From a virus: a DNA stretch of 31,910 bases. Of this stretch, positions 11,615 to 19,159 are shown in pieces; position 1 is the stretch's first letter; each line of letters begins with the position of its first letter. The notes under the pieces were generated by a model. That model did no database searches and had not been told where the DNA came from. It saw only the letters and a list, made by a program, of their open reading frames with translations. A program made the translations under genes and the position numbers. The stretch covers positions 1 through 31,910 of IMG/VR virus record IMGVR_UViG_3300049855_000134; one strand, written 5' to 3'.

Positions 11615-12613
11615 ATGGCCACCACCGGCACGTACAACCTGACCCTTTCTGATCTTGCCAAGCGCATGGATCCCCAGGGTAAGCACGCGAAGATCGTCGA
11701 GATTCTTGACCAGGAAAATGAAATCCTGCAAGACGCGACGTTCATTGAGTGCAACGATGGCGACAGTCATCAGACCACGCTGCGCACGGCTAAGCCGGTT
11801 GGCACTTGGCGTCGGTTTAATGAAGGCGTTGCGCCGGCCAAGAGTGCGGTTCAATCGGTCAAACACACCACCGGCCAGCTTGAGGCGGTTTCGGTTGTTG
11901 ACCAGGACCTTGCAGAAAAGGGCGGCAAGATGAAGGAAGTTCGGGCTAATGAAGCCCGTTCGTTCATCTCTGGCCTTGGCGAACAGCTTGCCACGGCGCT
12001 GATTTATGAAGATGAGCGCACGAACCCAACCCGCATCACTGGGCTTGCCCCGCATTACTCGACCTTGAGCACCGCGACTGCGGCAAGCGCCGAGAACGTC
12101 ATCACTGGCAGCGGCGCCGGCTCGGATAATACCAGTGTTTGGGGCATCACCTGGGGTGAAGATGCCTGTACTGGCATCGTTCCGCAGGGTTCTTCGGTTG
12201 GCCTCCAGCATATTGACGAGGGCTTGGTTGATGTGGTCGATTCGACCGGCATCGCTGGCTCGACGTTCCGTGCTTACCGCGACCGCTTTAAGTGGAAGGT
12301 TGGCCTGAGCCTGCGCGACTGGACGACCTGTGGTCGCATCCCGAATATCGACGTGAGCAATCTGCGCGCTGAGTCGAGTAATGCCGACCTGATCAAGTTG
12401 ATGATCCGTCTGTCAGAGCAGCTTCGCGGCAATGGCCGCAAGGTGTTCTATGTGAACCGCACGGTTCGCACCTGGCTGCGCATCCAGATCCTCAATCGCG
12501 TGGTCAACAACCTGACCTGGGAAACCGTGGGCGGCAAGCGCGTGATGGTGTTCGACGAGATCCCCGTGAAGCTGTGTGATGCGATTCTCAATACTGAGGC
12601 CGCCGTAGTCTAA
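11615..12613 (+). CDS. Major capsid protein
   Basis: A 332-residue protein starting MATTGTYNLTLSDLAKRMDP. Segments such as FNEGVAPAKSAVQSVKHTTG, VDQDLAEKGG and ARSFISGLGEQLATALIYED match what I recall of the Bbp17/GP7-like capsid group, an HK97-type fold. It lies between scaffold and cement genes, as in BPP-1. GGGAG nine bases before the ATG gives a usable ribosome-binding site. An isolated hairpin (GCTGC/GCAGC) just before it may tune expression. Confidence 0.88.
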   Translation: MATTGTYNLTLSDLAKRMDPQGKHAKIVEILDQENEILQDATFIECNDGDSHQTTLRTAKPVGTWRRFNEGVAPAKSAVQSVKHTTGQLEAVSVVDQDLAEKGGKMKEVRANEARSFISGLGEQLATALIYEDERTNPTRITGLAPHYSTLSTATAASAENVITGSGAGSDNTSVWGITWGEDACTGIVPQGSSVGLQHIDEGLVDVVDSTGIAGSTFRAYRDRFKWKVGLSLRDWTTCGRIPNIDVSNLRAESSNADLIKLMIRLSEQLRGNGRKVFYVNRTVRTWLRIQILNRVVNNLTWETVGGKRVMVFDEIPVKLCDAILNTEAAVV

Positions 12614-12639
12614 GCCGCTGCTGTCCCGGTTATCGCTGC

Positions 12640-12666
12640 CCCAGGTGCCGTAGTGGCCCCTGGGGT
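12640..12666. terminator. Hairpin after the capsid gene
   Basis: CCCCAGG and CCTGGGG form a 7-bp stem with 13 bases between, in the 89-base gap after the capsid gene. Only TT follows, so it is probably an mRNA-stabilising or partial terminator structure that helps the capsid gene to be expressed more than its neighbours. Confidence 0.4.
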
Positions 12667-12702
12667 TCAGCGTCAACAGTCTTTCCCCGAAGGAACGCCA
12701 CA

Positions 12703-13134
12703 ATGCGTACCGATAAGCTTCAATACTTTGCCGAATCCCTGGCCATCACCGCCACCGGCGATGCCACCAATGTCATTGACCTGCTTGCAGCCGGCCAGCT
12801 TGGGACGGGCACCCCGCTTCAGGTGGTGATCCAGGTCGGCGTTGCCGCTGACTTCACCAGCGCCAATGAAACGTACGCATTCTCGGTTACGACCGATGAC
12901 AACGCGGCCCTTTCCTCGGATACCACGGTGGTCAGCAAGACCATCTTGGCCACGGCCCTGACGGCGAATAGCCTGCACGTCATCGACATCCCCGAGAATG
13001 TGGATACCGAACGGTACCTCGGCCTTGTGGCGACTCTTGGCGGCACGACCCCGAGCATTACCTACTCGGCATGGCTTGCGGAAAAGGGCTCAGTCCCTAC
13101 CCTCAAGAGCTACCCGAACAACTACGAAGTCTGA
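12703..13134 (+). CDS. Capsid cement protein, Bbp16-like
   Basis: A 143-residue, beta-rich protein starting MRTDKLQYFAESLAITATGD, with LGTGTPLQVVIQVGVAADFT and a tail ending in LKSYPNNYEV. Length, beta content and location directly after the capsid gene match the Bbp16 cement protein of BPP-1, a jelly-roll protein that sits on the outside of the head and holds capsomers together. AAGGAACGCCACA precedes the ATG. An 8-bp hairpin (CTACGAAG/CTTCGTAG, 13122-13143) encloses the stop codon. Confidence 0.8.
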   Translation: MRTDKLQYFAESLAITATGDATNVIDLLAAGQLGTGTPLQVVIQVGVAADFTSANETYAFSVTTDDNAALSSDTTVVSKTILATALTANSLHVIDIPENVDTERYLGLVATLGGTTPSITYSAWLAEKGSVPTLKSYPNNYEV

Positions 13135-13149
13135 TCTTCGTAGTCCCCT

Positions 13150-13428
13150 ATGCCCACCGAATCAGAAAGCCAGCCCGTGGAACAACCCCAGCAGAAGCGA
13201 ATTCGCGTCAAGGCCCAGGCTCGCGGGTATTACGGCGGGAAGATCGTGGAGGTTGGCGAAGTGTTCGAGGTTGCCGATCTGGAACTCGGGGGCTGGATGC
13301 AGCCAGTAGACGGCGAGGATGCCAAGCGTCTTGAGCAGCGTCTAGCCAAGATCCGTCTGCACCGTCCATCAAAGGCCCTCCCGGGTGTGCCCCAGACGCC
13401 GGTCTACGGTCGCCCTGAACGCCAGTAA
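13150..13428 (+). CDS. Small phage protein with an SH3-like pattern
   Basis: A 92-residue protein. The core IRVKAQARGYYGGKIVEVGE, FEVAD and GWMQPVDGED is a pattern seen in many small phage head proteins (RVKA...GYYGG...VGEVFEV...W). The N-terminus is Pro/Gln-rich and probably disordered. It is placed between cement and tail adaptor genes. A structural or head-completion role is likely but unproven. Confidence 0.7.
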   Translation: MPTESESQPVEQPQQKRIRVKAQARGYYGGKIVEVGEVFEVADLELGGWMQPVDGEDAKRLEQRLAKIRLHRPSKALPGVPQTPVYGRPERQ

Positions 13429-13465
13429 GCATCCTCTCGACGTTGCGGCCAGCGCCGCCTCACTG

Positions 13466-13503
13466 CAACCCTGGGGCGCTGTGCGCTATCCCAGGGTTGT
13501 TTG
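13466..13503 (+). terminator. Terminator-like hairpin upstream of the tail adaptor gene
   Basis: CAACCCTGGG (13466-13475) and CCCAGGGTTG (13490-13499) form a perfect 10-bp stem with a 14-base loop, followed by TTTGAT. This is the best terminator-like structure in the window, in the 91-base gap between head and tail genes. It may reduce tail-gene expression relative to head genes. Confidence 0.55.
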
Positions 13504-13519
13504 ATATCGGAGGCACGCC

Positions 13520-14116
13520 ATGGATGAAGTGACCATCTGCAATATGGCCCTCTCGCATCTGCTGATCAATCGGCAGATCGACGACCTTGACGAAGGCACC
13601 CAGGAATCTGAGGCGTGTTCCCTGTGGTATGAGCGCATCCGTAACCAAGTGCTGAAGGACTACCCTTGGCCTTTTGCCGAGCGTTTTGCCGAACTGGCCT
13701 TGGTCGAGGAAGACCCTAATTTTGAATGGGGCTATGCCTATCGTGCCCCGTCAGACTTCCTTGCCGCACGCCGCCTGGCGCGCGATGGCGTACGCGCCAA
13801 CAACATCCCGGCCCTACCTTATCGCACGGGCAGCGATGCCACCGGCGGCTTGATCTTTACCGATGAGCCAGACGCAACCTTGGTCTACACGGCGAGGATC
13901 GAGGATGTCACGCTGTTTCCGGAAGATTTCATCAACGCGCTGTCCCTACGCCTAGCCTATCAGATTTCCAAGCCGCTGTCGGCATCCTTGGCCATCGCCC
14001 AGCAGGCGATGTCGGACTACCGATCGGCGGTGAGCGTGGCCCAGGGCAACTCAGAGAACGAGAACCAGCCTGACGATCAACCAGATGCCGAGTGCATCCG
14101 GGCGCGGGAGTCGTAA
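13520..14116 (+). CDS. Tail adaptor (tail tubular protein A-like, gp11-type)
   Basis: A 198-residue protein starting MDEVTICNMALSHLLINRQI. The opening pattern (T-x-C-N-x-A-L), CSLWYERIRNQVLKDYPWPF, FEWGYAYRAPSDFLAARRL and LSLRLAYQISKPLSASLAIA are typical of the T7 gp11-like adaptor, which forms a ring between portal and tail nozzle. Its C-terminus is acidic. AGGAG-type sequence (GGAGGCACGCC) precedes the ATG. The stop overlaps the next start (TAATG). Confidence 0.85.
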   Translation: MDEVTICNMALSHLLINRQIDDLDEGTQESEACSLWYERIRNQVLKDYPWPFAERFAELALVEEDPNFEWGYAYRAPSDFLAARRLARDGVRANNIPALPYRTGSDATGGLIFTDEPDATLVYTARIEDVTLFPEDFINALSLRLAYQISKPLSASLAIAQQAMSDYRSAVSVAQGNSENENQPDDQPDAECIRARES

Positions 14117-16812
14117 TGCCATCGGTCATTCAGCGTGGATTTTCAGGTGGAGAACTCGACCCGGCGCTGCATGCCCGTGCCGACTTGGCGAAGTATGCCA
14201 TCAGCGCAAAGACCGTGCGGAATATGGTTATCCGCAAAGAGGGCGCAGCGACGAATCGGAGCGGGTTTAAGTATATTGCCGACGGCGGCGATCTTGGCGA
14301 TGTGATCAGCCAATTGATCCCATTTGTGTTTTCCATCGATCAATCATATGTCATTGTTTTACTGGGTGGCGCTATTCGCTTCCTGAAGAATGACGACTGG
14401 CTTCGCCTGTCGAGCACGCCAACGGCGTGGAGCAATGCTACGGCGTATGTGATTGGCGACCTTGTGTCACTGGCCGGTGTGAATTATTATTGCATCGCGG
14501 ACCACACAAACCAATCACCGCCGTATGGCAGCTATTGGTTTACTTTGGAAGACGATATTTATTCCATCCTGTGCGACTACACGAATGACGAGGCGCCGTA
14601 TGTGAAGTACGCGCAATCCGGCGATACGATGATCTTCACGCATCCAGATCATCCGCAGCGCATTTTGCGGCGCTTTGCCGAGACGACCTGGACAATTGAA
14701 GATATGACGCTGGCACCAGAGATTGACGCTCCAGAAAATTGTGCCGGAACTGCCGGCGGCGCAGGCGCAAACACGTATCGCTATCGCATTACGGCACTCG
14801 GCCCTGACGGTACCAAGGAATCGTTGCCGGGGCGCGATGCAGTTCTTACGCCTGGCACGCTTAACCCCAATCTCACACCATGGCAAGTAACCAAGGCCGC
14901 GCACGGCTATACCACCGGCGATGTGCTATACACGGTGTCTGGCGGAAGCCCAGTTTCTCCAGCGCTAGGAGAGGGGACTCAGTATACCATAACAGTTACC
15001 GGCGCTAATACCTATACCCTGGATGGAACCGTTGCGGTTGGATTTCCTGCAACCTATGGAATCTACACCTATCGCTGGTACGTACCAGTATATGCCGCCG
15101 CCGTTCCAACCAGCGCCGCGCCGATTGTCTTGACCTGGGACGCCGTGCCAGGATCAACGCAATACGCGGTCTACAAAGAGTCCAACGGCGTGTATGGATT
15201 CATTGGGTACTCTGGCGTAGGCGAAACGTTTAGCGACATCAATATTATCCCAGACACCACGAGTTCGCACCCGGTGGTTCAAGATATTTTCAACGCTACC
15301 GACGACTACCCCAGTGTCGTTGCGTTTGTGCAGCAGCGGCTTGCATTCGCCAATAGCAACAATAATCCAGAGACGGTGTGGGAGTCTCGCGTTGGCGACT
15401 ACTTCAATTTCACCAAGTCAACGATTACCCAAGACGATGATTCCATCGAGTTCACCCTGGCTGGCAGTCAGGTGAACGAGATTCAGAATATTCTGGATCT
15501 TGGGCGTCTTCTCTTGTTTTCCGCTGGCGGAATCTGGAGCGTGGACGGTGACTCTGATGGCGTGGTGCGTCCAACGGCGATCAACCTTCGCCAGCAAGTC
15601 TACTCTGGATCAAGCGCATTGAAGCCGCTGATCGTGGTGAATAGCGCCCTGTATGTCCAGGCCCGTGGTAACGCCGTGCGTGATCTTGGGTTTAGCTTTC
15701 AGGATGATGGCTACCGCAGCAATGATCTATCCGCATACGCCGGCCATCTTTTATCTGGATACACCATCACGGACTGGGCATATCAAGAAACACCTCACAG
15801 TGTGATCTGGGCCGTTCGTAGCGACGGCACGTTGCTTTCGCTGACGTACATCAAGGAGCAGGAAATCCGCGCGTGGAGTCATCACGATACGACTTTTGGT
15901 CGCTTTAAGAAAGTATGCGTTATCCCAGAAAATGGCGAGGATGTTCTGTACGCCGTGGTGAATGCGGATGTCGGAGGGAATACACCCGATGTCATTGTGC
16001 GTATGGTCAACCGACAATTCACCGAAACCGAAGATGCATTTTTTGTTGATGGCGGTCTGACGTATGACGGCACTGGCGCAACGACCACGAGTATGGATCT
16101 GTCAACCGGGGCAGGATGGACACCGGATGATACCTTGACCTTGACAGCATCCGTGGCCACGTTTTCTGCCGGCGATGTCGGCAACGCCTTCGTGTTGCAT
16201 TCCGGCGATGATTCGGTGATTTGCACGGTGACGGCATACACCAGTACGACGGTGGTTTCGGTACAGCCAGATGTCGATGTGATCCCGGCCCTGCGTGATG
16301 CGACCACGGTTTGGTCCAGAGCGGTGGACGAGTTCTCTGGACTAGACCACTTAGAAGGCCAGATGGTGTCTATCTTGGCGGACGGATCCGTGATCTCTGA
16401 CGGCACCGATGCCGCATACACCGTATCTGGCGGCGAGATCACATTGGACTCACCGTATAGCAAGGTTCATATCGGACTGCCGATCACTGCCGATCTAGAG
16501 CTATTGCCGGTCGAGGATCCGCAAGATGAAACCCTGGTAGACAAGCGGCTGACGATTAACCAAGCGACCCTGATGCTTGAGGCATCGGGTGCGCCAAGCG
16601 TTGGCCCCGATGAGGATCGTCTACGTGAGGTGCCGCCGCTGCGTCCCGCGAACCTGGGCGACATCACCCCGCTGATCACAGGAAACGTTACCGTTGGACT
16701 TAACAATACCTGGGACGACCATGGTCGCACCTTCATCCGCCACACTGATCCTTTGCCCTTGACGGTCTTGGGCGTGGTCAGGCGCGGACGGGTCGAGAAA
16801 GCGCCGATGTAA
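14116..16812 (+). CDS. Tail nozzle (tail tubular protein B-like) with extra binding modules
   Basis: An 898-residue protein from the ATG at 14116, which has GGGAG six bases upstream; an in-frame ATG at 14092 lies in the previous gene. The N-terminus (IQRGFSGGELDPALHARADL) and the middle (VVAFVQQRLAFANSNNNPET) are characteristic of podovirus nozzle/stabilisation proteins. Residues about 105-140 (AWSNATAYVIGDLVSLAGVN) resemble a carbohydrate-binding module of the CBM5/12 type, and residues about 250-290 (VTKAAHGYTTGDVLYTVSGG) the small FCCH-like domain found in many such phage proteins. It closes the tail tip, and the modules may touch host glycans. Confidence 0.85.
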   Translation: MPSVIQRGFSGGELDPALHARADLAKYAISAKTVRNMVIRKEGAATNRSGFKYIADGGDLGDVISQLIPFVFSIDQSYVIVLLGGAIRFLKNDDWLRLSSTPTAWSNATAYVIGDLVSLAGVNYYCIADHTNQSPPYGSYWFTLEDDIYSILCDYTNDEAPYVKYAQSGDTMIFTHPDHPQRILRRFAETTWTIEDMTLAPEIDAPENCAGTAGGAGANTYRYRITALGPDGTKESLPGRDAVLTPGTLNPNLTPWQVTKAAHGYTTGDVLYTVSGGSPVSPALGEGTQYTITVTGANTYTLDGTVAVGFPATYGIYTYRWYVPVYAAAVPTSAAPIVLTWDAVPGSTQYAVYKESNGVYGFIGYSGVGETFSDINIIPDTTSSHPVVQDIFNATDDYPSVVAFVQQRLAFANSNNNPETVWESRVGDYFNFTKSTITQDDDSIEFTLAGSQVNEIQNILDLGRLLLFSAGGIWSVDGDSDGVVRPTAINLRQQVYSGSSALKPLIVVNSALYVQARGNAVRDLGFSFQDDGYRSNDLSAYAGHLLSGYTITDWAYQETPHSVIWAVRSDGTLLSLTYIKEQEIRAWSHHDTTFGRFKKVCVIPENGEDVLYAVVNADVGGNTPDVIVRMVNRQFTETEDAFFVDGGLTYDGTGATTTSMDLSTGAGWTPDDTLTLTASVATFSAGDVGNAFVLHSGDDSVICTVTAYTSTTVVSVQPDVDVIPALRDATTVWSRAVDEFSGLDHLEGQMVSILADGSVISDGTDAAYTVSGGEITLDSPYSKVHIGLPITADLELLPVEDPQDETLVDKRLTINQATLMLEASGAPSVGPDEDRLREVPPLRPANLGDITPLITGNVTVGLNNTWDDHGRTFIRHTDPLPLTVLGVVRRGRVEKAPM

Positions 16813-16815
16813 CCT

Positions 16816-17268
16816 ATGTGGCCTCTTCTTGCCATCACCGCAGTCCAAGGACTGTACACCGCATACGGTCAGGACCGTGCCGGACGTGCCAATCGGCGCG
16901 TAGCCAGGTACAACGCCTTGCGCGCCGAGGAACAGGCCGCCGACGCTATGGCCCGTGGCGTTGCTGACGAAGACCGTTTCCGCCGCACGAACGCCCCGAT
17001 TATTGGCGCACAGCGCGCGGGGTATGCAGCGCAGGGTGTCGAGGTGAACAGCGGCTCAGCGGCTGCCGTACAAGACGCCACGGGAGCGATCATCGAAGAA
17101 GATGCGTCAACCATCCGGCTGAACGCCGCTCGCGAGGCGTGGGGCTTCCAGTCTGATGCCCGCAGTCTGCGCATGGGCGGCGACATTGCGTACCGTGAAG
17201 GTCGCAACCAGTCCATCGGAACGCTGATCACGACCGGCGCAAATATCTACGGACAGTCGCGGAGTTAA
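16816..17268 (+). CDS. Internal virion protein, T7 gp14-like
   Basis: A 150-residue, Ala/Arg-rich helical protein. The N-terminus (MWPLLAITAVQGLYTAYGQD) is hydrophobic, and the body contains GYAAQGVEVNSGSAAAVQDA, a motif typical of the small ejection protein placed after the nozzle gene in T7-like and BPP-1-like phages. In T7 this class leaves the capsid and inserts into the host envelope. It is tightly linked to the next gene (one base between stop and ATG). Confidence 0.75.
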   Translation: MWPLLAITAVQGLYTAYGQDRAGRANRRVARYNALRAEEQAADAMARGVADEDRFRRTNAPIIGAQRAGYAAQGVEVNSGSAAAVQDATGAIIEEDASTIRLNAAREAWGFQSDARSLRMGGDIAYREGRNQSIGTLITTGANIYGQSRS

Positions 17269-17269
17269 C

Positions 17270-19156
17270 ATGCCTACGGTTCCCACGCTGAACGGCCCAC
17301 AAATAAGCCAGCGACCCATTGATAACGGGCGCATGAATGTCCAGTATTCGCCGGATACCTTCGGCGCACCGATCGCACAAAGCCTTGGCACGGTGGCTAA
17401 GGTATACCACCAAGAGCGAGAGAATCAGCGGCAGGTTATTGTCAATGAGGGGCGTCTTGATCTGGAAAAGCGCAACGAGGTGCGCCTGTATAGCGAAGAC
17501 GGCGCCATGCGTACCCAGGGCAAGCAGGCGTTTGGTATCACTGAGCGGACACTTCAGAGTTTCGATGCTGACGTTGCAGAAATATCGGCAAAGATCTCTG
17601 ACCCAGTAGCACGCCGAGACTTTGAATTGTATGCCCAGCAGAGTCGCACGGCAACGGCGCAGCATGTGGACATTCATGAAGGCGCACAATATCGTGAGCA
17701 TGACCGCAATACATTTGTTGCAACGCAAGAACAGATCCGTTCCCAGGCGGTCCGTGAAGCAAGCGATCCGCAGCAAGTAGAGATGCTGATCGGGTGGTCA
17801 GATCTGGACATTCAGTCATACGGCAAGCGCAATGGGATGTCGCAGCAAGAAATCACACAGATGCGCGCGGAGGCCAGGTCTGGCACCCAGGCGGAAGCCA
17901 TCATCGCGCTGTCTGATTCCAATAATTATCTTGGAGCAAATAAGCGATTTGCGGAGGTTGGCGATCAACTGACGCCGAAGCACAAGGCGAACGTGCAGCG
18001 CGTGCTTGAGGGAGGCACCGTTAAGGGTGAGTCACAGCGATACAGCGCCGAGATTATGGCGGCGATGCCAGATGCGACATTGCAGGAATTGAACGCCGAA
18101 GCGGTCAAGCGGGTTGAAGATCCGAAGATCCTCGACGAGGTGCAGCAGCGACTTGCGCGCAATCATGCCATTGCACTCCAATCGCGGGCAGAAAAGCAAG
18201 AGAATGTCTACACGGGCTGGTATCACAAGATGAACGACCAGCAGAATCCGCTAGGCTACGACGCCATCCCGGAGTCTGAGCGACTGCGCATGTCCACGGA
18301 AATGAATGAAGCGCTTAAACGAATAGACATGGCCCATGCCAGCGGCCAACCGATTCAAACCCACTTTCCAACCTATGCCTCATTGATGGCGATGTACCGC
18401 GATGACCCAACGACATTTAATGGAATCAATCTTACGCTGTACGCCGATAGGCTTTCGTTGGAAGATCAACAAAAGCTAGAAGGCATGAAAGGTAAGACCG
18501 ACGCCGTTGCCAAGAGCAATGAAGCGGCGGTGCATAAAACCGCCAACGAGCAATGGATGCTGTCCGGACTTCGCGGAACTAACGATAGGCAAACGCAAGC
18601 TAACGAGCTTGACCAACTGCGCTTTGAGTACGCCCTGCGCCAAATGGTAGAAGCCGCATCTTCCGGCAAGGCGGTCCCGCAGGCGCAGATTGACAAGTTC
18701 GCCCAGGAATTATTGACGGAGCGCCTTATTAAAGGCAAAAAAACGCGCCAATACGCTGTGCCTGGATTTTCGCAGACGATCAAGCCGACAACCGAGGCGT
18801 GGACGCGCGACGACACCGTTGCATACACACAGGCCCTAGAAGATCCTGGCAGCGCAGAAAGCGCCATCCGCACCCTGGCGGCATGGGGCGGCGGGCAGAA
18901 TGAGTACGGCACGCCAGACCCGGTGTATCGGCAGCGGTACGAGCAGGTGCTGAACGAGTACGCAACGCCAGCAGAGCAGCAGGACATTATAGACGTGTTC
19001 CAGAACTCGCCCCAGAAGCGCGACCCGAAACCAGAAGAGATGATAGACGCAGCTTTAAGATTGAAGCGCCGAAAAGAGTCTGCTGCCGCTGCTTCCGAGC
19101 CAGTGTTTGGCCTTCGTGACGCCCTGCCTATGTATCTTCCTCGTATCGGATTCTAG
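17270..19156 (+). CDS. Internal virion protein, T7 gp15-like
   Basis: A 628-residue, mainly helical, Gln/Ala/Glu-rich protein starting MPTVPTLNGPQISQRPIDNG. Size, position between the gp14-like and giant proteins, and helical composition fit the middle ejection protein, which in T7 forms the periplasmic tube. The sequence itself carries no clear catalytic motif. GGAG lies six bases before the start. The first residues (MPTVP) are repeated at the start of the next gene, suggesting a shared targeting or processing signal. Confidence 0.7.
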   Translation: MPTVPTLNGPQISQRPIDNGRMNVQYSPDTFGAPIAQSLGTVAKVYHQERENQRQVIVNEGRLDLEKRNEVRLYSEDGAMRTQGKQAFGITERTLQSFDADVAEISAKISDPVARRDFELYAQQSRTATAQHVDIHEGAQYREHDRNTFVATQEQIRSQAVREASDPQQVEMLIGWSDLDIQSYGKRNGMSQQEITQMRAEARSGTQAEAIIALSDSNNYLGANKRFAEVGDQLTPKHKANVQRVLEGGTVKGESQRYSAEIMAAMPDATLQELNAEAVKRVEDPKILDEVQQRLARNHAIALQSRAEKQENVYTGWYHKMNDQQNPLGYDAIPESERLRMSTEMNEALKRIDMAHASGQPIQTHFPTYASLMAMYRDDPTTFNGINLTLYADRLSLEDQQKLEGMKGKTDAVAKSNEAAVHKTANEQWMLSGLRGTNDRQTQANELDQLRFEYALRQMVEAASSGKAVPQAQIDKFAQELLTERLIKGKKTRQYAVPGFSQTIKPTTEAWTRDDTVAYTQALEDPGSAESAIRTLAAWGGGQNEYGTPDPVYRQRYEQVLNEYATPAEQQDIIDVFQNSPQKRDPKPEEMIDAALRLKRRKESAAAASEPVFGLRDALPMYLPRIGF

Positions 19157-19159
19157 ACG

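Noticed and set aside
11564-12211. A 215-residue open frame on the minus strand opposite the capsid gene
   Set aside because: It is antisense to the capsid gene, and its composition is that of a mirrored coding frame; no supporting start signal.
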